A stretch of DNA of 64,000 bases from CBDHDN01 sp965261585 (GTDB lineage: Bacteria; Pseudomonadota; Alphaproteobacteria; UBA6615), in contig CBDHDN010000058.1 in the NCBI GenBank assembly GCA_965261585.1, forward strand, positions 1 to 64,000. Reading direction: 5' to 3'. This document shows, piece by piece, positions 1-9,716 of the stretch; positions within the stretch are counted from its first letter, which is position 1; each line of letters opens with the position of its first letter. The position numbers and the translations under genes are program-made. The notes below the pieces were generated by a model, which saw only the letters and a program-made list of their open reading frames with translations, was not told the DNA's origin and ran no database searches.

Positions 1-866
1 TGGCGATGCCGCGGCGGGGGCGCAGGAAGTCCTTCAACCTACTGTGGCGGCTGTTCACCGTCTGCACATGTAGATCGCCCCGAACCCGTTCCCCCATCGA
101 GCGGTTGAGTGTTTCGTGGCTCACCCCGAGCGCGGCGGCGCAAGGTGGGTAGCTCGCGCCGCCGTCGGAGACCAGCAGGGCGTCCTTCGCGACCACCGGG
201 TCGAGGGCAGCCGCGAGCGCCGCCGCATCGACCCGGGGCAGCACCGCGCTGACCGTCGTCCCGCTGCGGTCCGCCGCCATGAGAACCGGCACCTGCTCGC
301 GCGAGAGGCCGCGCTTCTTCGCCTTGCCGCCCCGCCGCCGTGCCTTGCGTCCCAGCCCGCGCGCACCCTTCCGGCTCTCCAGGACGTAGGTCTCGTCCGC
401 TTCCACGATCCCCTTGAGCACCTCCGAATCGCTCCGCGCCGCCGCCAGAAACCGGTGACGCCAGCGGAACGCTGTGCTCACCGCCACGTCGCAGCGCGCC
501 GCCGAGGCCTTCACCGTCTCCCCCTTCGCCAGCGACGCCCCGAACGACAGCCAGCGCTCCTTGTGGTGCAGGCCCGACAGCGGCGTACCGGTCAGCGCGT
601 TGAAGGTCCTGCCGCATCCCTTGCACTGGTAGCGCCGCAGACCCCGCGCCATACCGCGCGAAACCGCCCCCTCGCTCGCGCAGTGCGGACAGCGCCGGGC
701 CTCGTCCACACCAAGCTCGATCGCGGCCTTCGATGCCGCGCCCTCGCTCCGGCCCGACAGCACCGCGAGCGCCTCGCGCCGCTGCGCGCGCGTCAGCCCG
801 CGCGCCGCCGAAAGCCACACCTGGAAACCCTTGACGTCCCTAACCCAACCCCCTGCCGTTCCAGGC
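1..866 (-). CDS. IS1595-family (ISXO2-like) transposase, C-terminus cut by window edge
   Basis: Reading the minus strand from about 866 down gives one open frame that leaves the window. It begins with a zinc ribbon (CPHC about 60 residues in, then CKGC), followed by the ISXO2-like DDE core with ADETYVLESRKGARGLGRKA and VSDGGASYPP. It ends in a region typical of the family (HVQTVNSRHSRLKDF). No ATG fits the N-terminus; a GTG near 866 is the best start, so the exact start is uncertain. The protein catalyses transposition of its own element. It lies directly downstream of the trimmed Fic gene and may mark the insertion that shortened it. Confidence 0.85.
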
Positions 867-960
867 ACTCTATCACAAATACATACAATTCGCGAATTGA
901 GCCTTCTTTTATTCCTCTCACAGTATCGCCAGCAACATAGTGCCTCCCCGGCGTTCGCCC

Positions 961-1917
961 TTAGCAACCAAAGAGTCCGGATTCGACTAGCAACTTCAAG
1001 TCGCGACTCGCGAGATTTTTGGAAATATCTGCACTGACCCTGTAGGACGCATTACGCACTCGCAGCCCTGTTGTTGCTTCGAGCAGCGCGAGGGCGGTTC
1101 GGTCTTGAAGCCCGTGTCGTCTGACCTCGTTTTGGAGCTCCTCGTATATGCGCTCTATTTCTTGTGTTCGCCGCAACAATGTTCGGGCCTGGCGATAGTG
1201 ACCGGTTAGACAGAATCTGATCCATGGGTGGCAATCGCGGCCAGGGCTCCATCTACCGCCGCCGACTTGGGCGAGTACATCGTAGTATTCCTGCTGGTTG
1301 TAGCCGATGTATTCTTCAACACTGGAGAATATTGGCGCAACAATACCTTCATTTGCCAATACGGCTGTTTGGAGACACCTGGCAGCACGCCCGTTGCCAT
1401 CTGAAAATGGGTGCAACATTGCCAAATTTAGGTGCGTCATAGCTGCCCGTATGGCGACCGGTTCATCAGCCGCCGCGTTCATATAGTCAATAAGCTCCCG
1501 CACCAGCGGCTCAAGCAGTTCGCGGTCGACGCCTTCATGAACCAAGTCGCCAGTCACTGAGTTGCGGACGCCAACCCAACCAGGCCGGAAGTTTCCGGGA
1601 TTTGCGGCGAGGTCGTGCTGACAAATCATGAAGTGGACGGCCAAGAGAACGTCTTCGGTAAACTGGAAACTGTCATTCCGGCAGCGCTGGAGGATGTAGT
1701 CCATTGCAGCGTGGTAGCCCATTACGGCCTGCCATGTGGGTTTGTCGGCCTCTGTTGGTTCCTCGTTGTCGATTGCTGCGATCGCATCTTCGGCGGAGAC
1801 ATTGATCCCTTCGATGCTGTTGGACGCTCGGACAGCACGAGCCCGTGTCATCCTTGCTAGCAGGCCATTCCAACGTCTTGGTTGTTGCGCTACGTAGTAA
1901 CGCAGCTCACGGCGCAT
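961..1917 (-). CDS. Fic-family AMP transferase-like protein, probably trimmed at both ends
   Basis: The Fic core motif HPFSDGNGRAAR is present at about residues 169-180, with the catalytic His intact. An N-terminal SNSIEG (residues 32-37) fits the inhibitory (S/T)xxxE(G/N) helix of self-inhibited Fic enzymes. Fic proteins transfer AMP or other groups to Ser/Thr/Tyr hydroxyls of targets; the target here is unknown. A C-terminal winged-helix-like region stops abruptly after SGLFGC, earlier than expected for this protein type. The reading frame stays open upstream of the ATG (AQERQVLDLIAT), up to the IS66 remnant. Both ends may therefore have been replaced by flanking insertion sequences. Base composition is visibly lower in G+C than the neighbours, which suggests acquired DNA. 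No antitoxin partner gene is seen. Confidence 0.85.
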   Translation of the reverse strand: MRRELRYYVAQQPRRWNGLLARMTRARAVRASNSIEGINVSAEDAIAAIDNEEPTEADKPTWQAVMGYHAAMDYILQRCRNDSFQFTEDVLLAVHFMICQHDLAANPGNFRPGWVGVRNSVTGDLVHEGVDRELLEPLVRELIDYMNAAADEPVAIRAAMTHLNLAMLHPFSDGNGRAARCLQTAVLANEGIVAPIFSSVEEYIGYNQQEYYDVLAQVGGGRWSPGRDCHPWIRFCLTGHYRQARTLLRRTQEIERIYEELQNEVRRHGLQDRTALALLEATTGLRVRNASYRVSADISKNLASRDLKLLVESGLFGC

Positions 1918-1978
1918 TGTCGCAATTAGATCAAGGACTTGCCTCTCCTGAGCGTAACAGGGGCAAAAGGCCGGGCGG

Positions 1979-3557
1979 TCAGGCGGCGGTGCGCTGGCGG
2001 ATGAGGTCTGGCAAGGGGAGGATGGGCGGCGCGCCGGGGATGTCGAGCCGGCTGCCGAGGTAGTCCCAGAACGAGACGCCGAGCTTGTCGCAGGTCTTCA
2101 TCAAGCCGAGGAAGGCGTCGCGGCAGTCGCGGCCGGTCTCCGAGCGGGTGCCACCGCTGATTTTGCGCCTTGTCACCTGGCAGCGGATGTCATTCTCCGA
2201 GCCGTTGGTGTGAAGCGGGATATCCGGCCGTTCGAGGGCGCGGAGCAACTCGACCTTGTTGGCGTGGAGCCTGGCGAGCAACCGGTCGAGGGTGGCAAAG
2301 CCGGTGGTGGTGGTGAACAGCCGGTCAAAGCGGGCCTGAAGCTCCCGCTTTCTGCGCGGAGTGGGATCGCGGCAATATGCCTTCAGGTCGGCGTAGAACC
2401 ACCACACCCGCGCCCGGATCCGCGCACACGCCTGCCGCTGGCGGTGGTTGAAGCCGACCAGCTTGTGGATGAGCCGCTCGGCGTGGACCCAGCACAGCGC
2501 GTGAGAGCCGACGTTGAACTGGCCGGCGTCGTCGCTGACGATGACGGCATCCTTGAGCAAGCCATGGGCGACCACGCTGCCCCACAGCGCGCCTTCGGTG
2601 GCGATCTTCAGCGGATCGGGATGCACCCGGAGCCGGGTGATGCCGAGGCGCTCGAGATGGGCCATCCACGCCTCCTGGTCTTTGAGGCGCTTGCTTTTGT
2701 GCCCAGCGAGCCGGGCGATCACCAGCCCCGAGAGGCTCCGGCCGCGCATGTAAGCCAGCGCCTCGTCGTTGATCACGTAGTCGGTGGCGCCAGCCCGCAA
2801 AAGCGCCAGGAAGTTCAGCCGGCTCTTCGCGCGGGTGGTGGCGAACCAGGCAAAATCAGTGTTGCCGATGTGCGTGCAGGCGCCGTTCATGCCCTTGTAG
2901 CGGGCGCCGGTGTCATCGACCGTGATCCACGCCGCGCTCTCGAGCCCGCTCTTAAGCACACCGGCCGCCTCGGCCAGGAAGTCCTCCTTGCCGGCGATGA
3001 GAAGACGCACGACTTGGCGCTTGGAGATCGCCATCCCGAGGTCGCGCAATTGCGCGACGATCCGCGGTACCGTCACTTGGCCCGGGTGATACTGAGCGAG
3101 CACGAAGCGCCTGAGCTCGGGGCCGAAGTGGCCGACCGTCCCCCGCGGGCAGAGCCGCCACCACCGTCCGACCATCAGGGGTGATCCAGCGTTCACGGCG
3201 GTAGCGGATCACGTGAGGACGCAGGATCAGCTCCTGGACCACGTAGGTCTCGTATCCCTTGAACCGCGAGCCGGGGGGAACGGCCGCCTTGAGCACCCGC
3301 TCCTCGTCGATCACAAGCCGGTCGATCTTGCCACCCCGGCGGCCCGCCTTGCGTTCCGCGCGCGCCGGCTCGGTGGCCTTCTCCATGCCGCTCGGTTTGA
3401 GCTTCGGCGGCCCCTTGAGCCCTTTCAGCCGCGCAATCTCTTCGCGTAACGCAGCGTTCTCGGCCTTCAGCGCGACAACATCCTCAAGCAGCTGTAACAC
3501 CAGCCCCTTGAGGTCATCAGGCGCCAGAGCCTCAATATCTGGTAAACATCCGGCCAT
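1979..3557 (-). pseudogene. IS66-family (solo, ISBst12-like) transposase with a frameshift
   Basis: The N-terminal part (3557 to about 3145) has a leucine-zipper-like coiled coil (LLEDVVALKAENAALREEIA) and the IS66 zinc-binding/linker region. The C-terminal part (about 3140 to 1979) has the DDE core, with ITVDDTGARYKG, CWVHAERLIHKL and HTNGSENDIR. The frames join at a C5 run on the plus strand (3140-3144). Removing one base gives continuous LPAGTVGHFGPELRRF, so one extra base is present. No tnpA or tnpB accessory genes are visible, as in the single-ORF ISBst12 branch. The element lies between the Fic gene and the IS1-like remnant. Terminal repeats could not be resolved by eye. Confidence 0.8.
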
Positions 3558-4047
3558 GCCCGGATCGAATCAGAATTCGGAAGCCTTGTGAATCCCTAAA
3601 ATGAAAAGTCGCCCGTGGACGGCCATCGACGCGGATACGAAGCTGATCCCGTCCTGGCTCGTAGGCCGCCGCGATACCGACGCAGCCACACGCTTTGTGT
3701 GCGACCTGTCGCGCCGTCTGGCCAGCCGCGTGCAACTAACCACCGATGGCCACCGGCCGTATCTGGAAGCCGTTGAAGCCGGTTTTGGCGCCGATTCGAT
3801 TACGCCATGCTCGTCAAGCTGTACGGCCAGCCGACAGATGGTCAAAAGCGTTACAGCCCGCCGCAGATCGTCGGGACCAAGACGTTCTGTTGCGAAGGCA
3901 AGCCCGATCCGCGACATATCAGCACGAGCTATGCCGAGCGCCAGAACCTATCGATGCGGATGGGGATGCGCCGGTTCACGCGGCTGACGAACGCATTCAG
4001 CAAGAAGGTCGAGAACCACGCGCACGCCATCGCCATCTACTTCATGC

Positions 4048-4061
4048 ATTACAACTTCGTG
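4048..4061. repeat. 14-bp target site duplication, left copy
   Basis: ATTACAACTTCGTG occurs here and again at 5476-5489, immediately outside the two ends of the nested element. The sequence belongs to the interrupted IS1-like transposase gene, where it encodes YNFV. Confidence 0.85.
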
Positions 4062-4128
4062 TGCGTCGGACCCGATTTCCTTGGACACAGAATTGGCTTA
4101 ATCGAAGTGTCCAAGGAGGACCGGAACA

Positions 4129-4538
4129 TGACCGATAATTTTGAGAAGAAAGTTGCTGTTGATGGGCCTGTGGTAAATGCGGGCGAGCTTGGCTCGTCCA
4201 CGTTTTCCCCAGGCCAGGCTTTGCCGGCAGGCCCGCTGGGACTTGGCCAGCGATGGACGGTGGAGCGCAAGCGTGAGGTCGTTCTGCGGCTTTTGCGTGA
4301 CGAGCCGGTGCAACTTCTGTCGCGCCAGTTGGGCGTAGAGATCTTCCGGCTCGAGCAGTGGCGTGAGAAAGCGATCGGCGGGATCGACGCCTCGCTCAAG
4401 CAACGCAAGGGCGATCCGGTGCAGGCGGAACTGGATAGCGCCATGAAGCGGATCGGAGAGTTGACCATGCAGGTGGAACTGCTGGAGGCCAAGACGGAGA
4501 CCTTCGGCCCTTTGGGGCGGCGGAGGTCGCGGCGTTGA
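4129..4538 (+). CDS. Transposase OrfA of the nested IS (HTH protein)
   Basis: The 136-residue basic protein starts at ATG 4129 and contains a helix-turn-helix region (RWTVERKREVVLRLL, then QLLSRQLGVEIFRLEQW) and a C-terminal helical segment ending in ELTMQVELLEAK. This is the usual DNA-binding OrfA that cooperates with an rve-type OrfB to make the active transposase. Its stop (4536-4538) overlaps the OrfB start region, an arrangement that permits translational coupling or a frameshift fusion. The first 45 residues have no recognisable domain. Alternative starts exist between 4129 and the helix-turn-helix. Confidence 0.75.
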
Positions 4539-5440
4539 GTGCCGCCACCTCGCCCGGCACGGGTCTGGCCTACGGCCTGCGGCGGGTCTGCGCCGCCTGG
4601 GGCATGGCCCGCTCCTCGTTCTACGCCATGACCTCCGGCCAGCACGCCGAGCAGCCGCCGGCAAAGCGTCGGGGACCGAAGCCCGCGATCTCGGACCAGG
4701 CGCTGCTGGTGGCGATCGAAGCCGACCTGGAGGCATTGCCCTGGGAGGGCGAGGGCTACCGCAAGGTCTGGGCTCGGCTTCGGGTCTGTCGCGACATCCG
4801 GGTTGCCCGCAAGCGGGTGCTCCGCCTGATGCGCGAGAACAATCTGCTCTCGCCCCATCGCTGCCGCCGCCGTGGCGGCAATCCCCATGACGGTGAGATC
4901 ATCACTCATGCCCCGAACCTCATGTGGGGCACCGATGGCGTTCGGGTGTTCACGGTGGACGACGGCTGGGGCTGGATCTTCACCGCCGTCGAGCATTGGA
5001 ACGCCGAGTGTGTCGGCTGGCATGTCTGCAAGCGCGGCGACCGCTTCGCCGCCCTGCAGCCGATCTCCATGGGGCTTGCCGGGCTGTATGGCTCGACCGC
5101 GGCCGGCGCGGCTCGGGGGCTGGCCTTGCGGATGGATCACGGCTCCCAGTATCTGTCGGACCACTTCACCAACCAGATCAAGTTCTGGGGCATCCAGCCG
5201 TCCTACGCCTTCGTCGCCGAGCCCCAGACCAACGGCGTCGCCGAGCGGTTCAATCGCACGCTGAAGGAACAGATCATCCATGGTCGCATCTACCGCAACA
5301 TCGCGGAGCTGCGGGACGCCGTCCGCGACTTCGTCGAACTCTACAATGCCCAGTGGATCGTCGAAAAGAACGGCTACCTGAGCCCCGCTCAAGCTCGTCA
5401 GGCGTGGCACGCCGCGATCTCAATCAGGCCCGCCGCGTGA
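4535..5440 (+). CDS. Transposase OrfB of the nested IS (DDE/rve integrase core)
   Basis: The 301-residue protein has a HTH_21-like N-terminal half (RKVWARLRVCRDIRVARKRV). The integrase core follows, with the acidic triad visible as LMWGTDGVRVF, LRMDHGSQYLS and GVAERFNRTLKEQ. All three catalytic residues are present, so the enzyme may be active. It starts at TTG 4535 if translated alone. The same frame is open upstream (GAAEVAAL), so an OrfA-OrfB frameshift fusion is equally possible. It catalyses strand transfer at the element's inverted repeats. Confidence 0.85.
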   Translation: MSAATSPGTGLAYGLRRVCAAWGMARSSFYAMTSGQHAEQPPAKRRGPKPAISDQALLVAIEADLEALPWEGEGYRKVWARLRVCRDIRVARKRVLRLMRENNLLSPHRCRRRGGNPHDGEIITHAPNLMWGTDGVRVFTVDDGWGWIFTAVEHWNAECVGWHVCKRGDRFAALQPISMGLAGLYGSTAAGAARGLALRMDHGSQYLSDHFTNQIKFWGIQPSYAFVAEPQTNGVAERFNRTLKEQIIHGRIYRNIAELRDAVRDFVELYNAQWIVEKNGYLSPAQARQAWHAAISIRPAA

Positions 5441-5632
5441 GACAAACTTGTGTCCAAGGAACCGGGTGCCCTACAATTACAACTTCGTGCGTATCCACCA
5501 GACTCTACGCGTCACGCCAGCGATGGCGGCGAGCGTGACCGAAAAGCTGTGGGAGCTATCAGACATCGTTCAGGTCGTGGACGACTGGGAAGCGGCCCGT
5601 GGGTCAAACTGACCCACTACCGGCGGCCCGGA

Positions 5633-6193
5633 TCAGTCGGGCCCGGTTGGCCGATGCAGCTTGCGCCAGGCGCCGTTCGGCAGGATCTCGCCGATCAGCG
5701 GGCGAATAAACTCGCGGTGGCTGACGACGATGGTGGCGTCCCAATTGCCGCCGTCCGCCATCGCGCTGAGGAAGCGATTGCCGCGGTCCAGAACGTCGTC
5801 CTCGCTTTCCGGACCGAGCGTGTCGAATTGATGCCACCAGGTTTCCTCAGTCACGCGAGCGAAGTCATAGTCTGGCCACTGGCGGAGCAATTGTGCGCGT
5901 GGCGTGCCGATATCGCAGGAAAAGGCAGCGCGTTCCCGTACCAGCGGGTCGACGACGACCGGCAGGTCGAGCGCGGCGGCGATGATCGCGGTCGTCTGCA
6001 GGGTGCGCAAATAGGGGCTCGTGATGATGCAGCGCAGCTTCGCGCCGGCCGCCGCGCGTGCCAGCGCCGCGGCCGTCGCCGCGGCCTGGTCGTGGCCGAG
6101 TGCGTTCACCGGCGGGTCGGCGATCCCAGGGTCGGTTCGGGTCGCCGTATAGACGACATTGAATTCGGTCTGGCCGTGGCGGACCAGGATCAT
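5633..6193 (-). CDS. Histidine phosphatase family protein (phosphoglycerate-mutase-like)
   Basis: The 186-residue protein opens with the phosphohistidine motif LVRHGQTEFN at residues 3-12. The second catalytic His lies in IVVSHREFIRPL near residue 157, and a SPYLRTLQTT region supplies the phosphate-pocket Arg. Family members remove phosphate from small molecules or proteins; the substrate here is not predictable. The start overlaps the stop of the fxsA-like gene by four bases (ATGA), so the two are probably co-transcribed. The 3' end lies about 20 bp from the IS1-like remnant, making this the first intact chromosomal gene after the IS pile-up. Confidence 0.88.
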   Translation of the reverse strand: MILVRHGQTEFNVVYTATRTDPGIADPPVNALGHDQAAATAAALARAAAGAKLRCIITSPYLRTLQTTAIIAAALDLPVVVDPLVRERAAFSCDIGTPRAQLLRQWPDYDFARVTEETWWHQFDTLGPESEDDVLDRGNRFLSAMADGGNWDATIVVSHREFIRPLIGEILPNGAWRKLHRPTGPD

Positions 6194-6734
6194 CGGTCGT
6201 CGGCGGGTTTGTCGTGCTCCGCCCCGGCGCCGTCCTCGGGGCGGTCGTCCGGCGTCCGCGGCACCTCGCTATAGTCGCCCTCGATGATCGTTGGGCCGCC
6301 GCTGGACGGGCCGTCTCGCGATGGGCCGCCGGTGCTGCCGCTCAGATCGACACGCAGGTTGCCGCGCCGCATCGCGAGCTGCCAGAGCCAGCGGCCAAGG
6401 ATGGCGCGCAGGGGTGGGATGAGGAGGGCAAGGCCGCAGGCGTCCGTGACGAAGCCCGGCGTCAGCAACAGCGCTCCCGCCGACCAGCAGGCAGATGCCG
6501 TCGAACAGCTCTTTGACCGGAAGTCGTTGAGCCGCGAGCTCGGTCTTCGCCCGCTGCAGGGTCGCCAGGCCCTGGCGGCGCAGCAGCGCTGTGCCGAGCA
6601 TCGCCGTCGCAATGACGATGGCAATCGTCGGCCACAGGCCGATGACACCGCCGACCTCGATGAAGACAGCAATCTCGATGAGCGGGAATGCCCACCAGCA
6701 GGACGAGGATCGCGAGGCCCATTCTTGCGCTCAT
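6190..6734 (-). pseudogene. fxsA: FxsA-like membrane protein, split by two single-base insertions
   Basis: Three frame segments join into an FxsA protein. The first is MSARMGLAILVLLVGIP. The second carries the membrane region and MLGTALLRRQGLATLQRAKT. The third is ALLLTPGFVTDACGLALLIP with a hydrophilic tail. Deleting one base at 6684-6686 and one at 6476-6478 (both C/G triplets) gives a continuous protein of 180 residues. FxsA is an inner-membrane protein linked to phage exclusion when overproduced in E. coli; its normal role is unclear. The gene diverges from the Tim44-like gene, an order known from other alphaproteobacteria. Sequence error is a likely cause of the shifts, because the rest is well conserved. 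Confidence 0.8.
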
Positions 6735-6926
6735 CCGGGTCGGGGACTATGTATTGCATGCACGCGGAGGTCAGGCGCCAATAGCACGCAATGTTGTCTG
6801 GCCAGTCGCTAAACAAGCCAGTAGGTTAACCTTTTCACTACTAAACTAGCCGTTTGTGGGCGTCCAGACGTGCTATCTTCCGCGTCGCTGGACGGCGGAT
6901 CCGCAGGCCGGGAAGTAAATAAGGGT

Positions 6927-7587
6927 TTGCAGTTTCTCGACATCATAATTTTCGCCATGATCGCGGGTTTTCTCGTCCTGCGGTTGCGTGGTGTACTGGG
7001 CCGTCGCACGGGTAGTGAGCGGCCGCCGCGCGATCCCTTCGGCAAGCCGCGGCCCGAGAAAGGCAGCGACACCGTGGTCGCGTTGCCGAACCGGGCACGT
7101 GCCGACGCGGCCGAGGCCGGCGATCCCGACGATCCCCTGACCGGCGGCGTGGCTCAGATCTGTAGCGCCGATCCAAGCTTCGATCCGGACGGATTCGTCG
7201 CCGGTGGCCGTGGCGCGTTCGAGATGATCGTCACGTCGTTCTCCGCCGGCGATACCGAGACCCTGCGGCCGCTGCTCAGTGATGAGGTCTTCGACAATTT
7301 CAACCAGGCCATCACCGCCCGGGCCGAGCAGAAACAGAATTCTCGAGACGACGCTCGTCGGGATCCGCTCGGCCGACCTCATCGAGGCGTCCATGGACGG
7401 CCGTGTTGCCTTCTTGACAATCAAGTTCGTCAGCGAGCAGATCAACGTCACCCGGGACGAGCAGGGCGAGGCCGTCGATGGCGATGCCAGCCATGTTGCC
7501 ACCGTCACCGATATCTGGACGTTCGCGCGCAATACGCGGTCGCGCAATCCGAACTGGACGCTCGTTGCCACCGACTCCCAGAACTGA
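6927..7587 (+). pseudogene. Tim44/TimA-like membrane-anchored protein with one frameshift
   Basis: Starting from TTG 6927, the protein has one N-terminal membrane helix (LQFLDIIIFAMIAGFLVLRL), a charged linker, and a Tim44-like domain beginning around FDPDGFVAGGRGAFEMIV. The frame shifts near 7336-7342, and the end reads ILETTLVGIRSADLIEAS to NPNWTLVATDSQN. One extra base explains the break and leaves a product of 219 residues. In alphaproteobacteria TimA-type proteins are inner-membrane anchored relatives of mitochondrial Tim44. The gene is divergent from fxsA and followed 13 bp later by mltA, probably in one operon. An upstream GTG at 6870 is possible, but the helix-proximal TTG fits the family better. 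Confidence 0.75.
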
Positions 7588-7600
7588 CCGCCGCGCGGTC

Positions 7601-8800
7601 GTGGGAGCAGCTCCGCGCCGCGCCGCTTCACTGTTGACCGGTGCCATGCTGCTGCTGGCGGCGTGCTCGCGCGTCGGCGAACCGGTGAGCGAACCGGCGG
7701 TCACGCTTGAGCCGGTGCAGTTCTCCGCGCTTGCCGGCTGGAACGAGGACGATGTGGCGGCGGCGCTGCCGGCGTGGCGCGGCTCGTGCGTGCGGCTGCT
7801 GTCGCGTCCGGCGACCGAGAATGTGGGGCCGCAAGGCCTTGGCGGCACGGTCGACGCCTGGCGTGCGATTTGTGATCGGGTGGTGGCGCTGGAGCGACGA
7901 CGATGGTGCCGTGCGCGCCTTCGTCGAGGAGGCGCTGCGGCCCTATCGCGTCGTTGGCCAGGGCGGCGCGACGGGGCCTGTTCACGGGCTATTTCGAGGC
8001 CGCGGCTGCGCGGCTCACGGGAACGCTCGGGCCCGTATCAGGTACCGCTGTTCGCGCTGCCGCGCGATCACGTGACGGTGGATCTCGGCCGCTTCGATAC
8101 CGAGCTGGCCGGCCGCCGCATCGTCGGGCGCGTCGAAGGCGGGCGGCTGCGGCCCTACGATACGCGCGGCGACATCGACACGGGCGGGCTCGCCGACCGG
8201 GCCGCGGTCCTGTACTGGGTTGACGACACGCTCGATGCCTTCGTGCTGCACATCCAGGGCTCGGGCCAGATCGTGCTGCCCGACGGCGAGGTGCGCCGCA
8301 TCGGCTTTGCCGCGCACAACGGGTTCGCCTATCGGTCCGTCGGCCGCTGGCTGATCGAGCAGCAGGAGCTGGCAGCCCACCAGGCCTCGTTCGCCGGCAT
8401 CCGCCGCTGGTTGGAGGCCAACCCCGGCCGCACGGCAGACACGCTCGCCGTCAATCAGCGCTATGTCTTCTTCCGCGAGATCGACGGCGACGGTCCGATC
8501 GGCGCCGGCGACGTCGTGCTGACGGCCGGGCGCAGCCTCGCCGTCGACCGCAGCCTGTTGCCGCTGCATGTGCCGATGTGGCTCGATGCCGAGGCGCCCG
8601 GCGGGCAAGAGGGTCGCCTGCGGCGCCTGATGGTGGCGCAGGATACCGGCGGCGCGATCACCGGCCCGGTCCGGGGCGACGTCTACTGGGGGACCGGCGA
8701 GCCCGCCCTGGCCGTCGCCGGCCGCATGCGCAGCGAGGGCAGCTACTATGTGCTGCTGCCGCGCTCGCTGGCGCCGCCCGTGATCGCCCAGACGCGCTGA
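7601..8800 (+). pseudogene. mltA: MltA-type lytic murein transglycosylase lipoprotein with three frameshifts
   Basis: The protein starts at GTG 7601 with a lipoprotein signal ending in LLLAAC (Cys about residue 22). The MltA core follows: LFTGYFE, LHIQGSGQIVLPDG, NGFAYRSVGRWLIE and NQRYVFFRE. The 3D domain has AQDTGGAITGPVRGD and the catalytic Asp region. It cleaves peptidoglycan glycan strands to anhydro-muropeptides at the outer membrane. Three single extra bases, near 7891, 7977 and 8032, move the frame through all three phases and back. Removing them gives 398 residues with all motifs. Conservation on both sides argues against an old pseudogene. Confidence 0.85.
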
Positions 8801-8942
8801 CGGGGTACCGGCGCCGACCCAAAAAGTGCCGGCAAGAACAAGGGCTTTCCGGTGGCCCCGTGCTTGCCGTGGGGTGCCTCGCGGGTGCATGCTGCGCGCC
8901 AACGAGGGCCGTTCTTGGCCGCCGCGCGAACCAGAGGATGCA

Positions 8943-9716
8943 ATGGCTGAGCAATCGCCGCGGGTCGCGCTTTTCGTAACTTGCCTCGTCGATTTGTTTC
9001 GGCCACGGATCGGCTTTGCCGCCGTCAAGCTGCTCGAGTCCGCGGGCTGTTCGGTCGAGGTGCCGCGGGCACAGACATGTTGTGGCCAGCCCGCCTACAA
9101 TGCCGGTGCCCGCGCCGACGCTCAGGCCATTGCGCGTCAGGTCATCGCCGCGTTCGAGGACTACGACTATACCGTCGCCCCGTCCGGCTCTTGCGCCGGC
9201 ATGATCAAGCGGCATTATCCCGCGCTCTTCGCCGACGAGCCGGCGTGGGCACAGCGGGCCCACGACCTCGCGGGCCGCACATACGAGCTCGTCTCGTTTC
9301 TGGCTGACGTCCGCGGCGTCGACCGGCTTGATGCCAAACACGTCGGCACGATCACCTACCACGACAGCTGCTCCAGCCTGCGTGAGCTGGACGTCCGGGA
9401 ACAGCCGCGGCGCCTGCTCGGCCTCGTCGAAGGGCTGCACCTGCGCGAGGTGGCCGAGCCCGAGGCGTGTTGCGGCTTCGGCGGCACGTTCTGCGTCAAA
9501 TACGCGGATATCTCCAACCGCATGGTCGAGAGCAAGTGCCGCAGCATTGTCGACACCGGTGCGGACACGCTGCTCGCCGGTGACCTGGGCTGCCTGATGA
9601 ACATGGCCGGCAAGCTGCAGCGCGGGGATGCCGGCATCCGCGTGCACCACGTCGCCGAGGTGTTGGCCGGCATGGCCGACGGGCCGGCGATCGGGGAACC
9701 GAAGGCGGGCGGTTGA
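8943..9716 (+). CDS. lutA: Lactate utilisation (Fe-S)-binding protein LutA
   Basis: The 257-residue protein carries two CCG-type cysteine modules, TCCGQPAYNAG and EACCGFGGTFC, that bind iron-sulfur clusters. LutA, LutB and LutC together oxidise L-lactate to pyruvate at the cytoplasmic membrane. ATG 8943 is chosen because an AGAGG sequence lies just upstream and it matches the family start; the frame is open further upstream without homology. The stop overlaps the lutB start (ATG or GTG-like overlap at 9713-9716), consistent with translational coupling. The lut genes lie between mltA and smr, which in relatives are usually closer together. Confidence 0.92.
   Translation: MAEQSPRVALFVTCLVDLFRPRIGFAAVKLLESAGCSVEVPRAQTCCGQPAYNAGARADAQAIARQVIAAFEDYDYTVAPSGSCAGMIKRHYPALFADEPAWAQRAHDLAGRTYELVSFLADVRGVDRLDAKHVGTITYHDSCSSLRELDVREQPRRLLGLVEGLHLREVAEPEACCGFGGTFCVKYADISNRMVESKCRSIVDTGADTLLAGDLGCLMNMAGKLQRGDAGIRVHHVAEVLAGMADGPAIGEPKAGG

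Larger units (their letters stand above)
4062..5475 (+). mobile_element. Nested two-ORF rve-type insertion sequence (IS3/IS481-like)
   Basis: The element is 1414 bp, starts with TG and ends with CA. It has imperfect terminal inverted repeats of about 26 bp: 4062-4088 against 5450-5475, both ending inward in CCTTGGACAC. It is flanked by a 14-bp direct repeat, ATTACAACTTCGTG, at 4048-4061 and 5476-5489. It carries two overlapping ORFs. The intact ends and duplication suggest a recent insertion. The duplication is longer than the 3-5 bp usual for IS3, so assignment to a family is tentative. Confidence 0.85.
3601..5612 (+). pseudogene. IS1-like transposase remnant, 5'-truncated, frameshifted and interrupted by another IS
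   Basis: The sequence matches the second half of IS1-like transposases: WTAIDADTKLIPSWLVGRRD, QLTTDGHRPYLEAVEAGFGAD, MLVKLYG, then HISTSYAERQNLSMRMGMRR and AFSKKVENHAHA. The N-terminal half is missing where the IS66 remnant begins (about 3600). A one-base shift near 3795 separates GFGAD from YAMLVKLYG. At 4061 the gene is broken by an inserted element and resumes at 5476 with YNFVRIHQTLRVTPAMAA, ending at the TGA at 5610-5612. Removing the insert and one copy of its 14-bp duplication restores the reading frame exactly. The product cannot be functional as it stands. Confidence 0.8.

Noticed and set aside
4049..5410. A long antisense frame over the nested IS
   Set aside because: Codon composition is that of a shadow; the plus strand carries recognisable transposase motifs.
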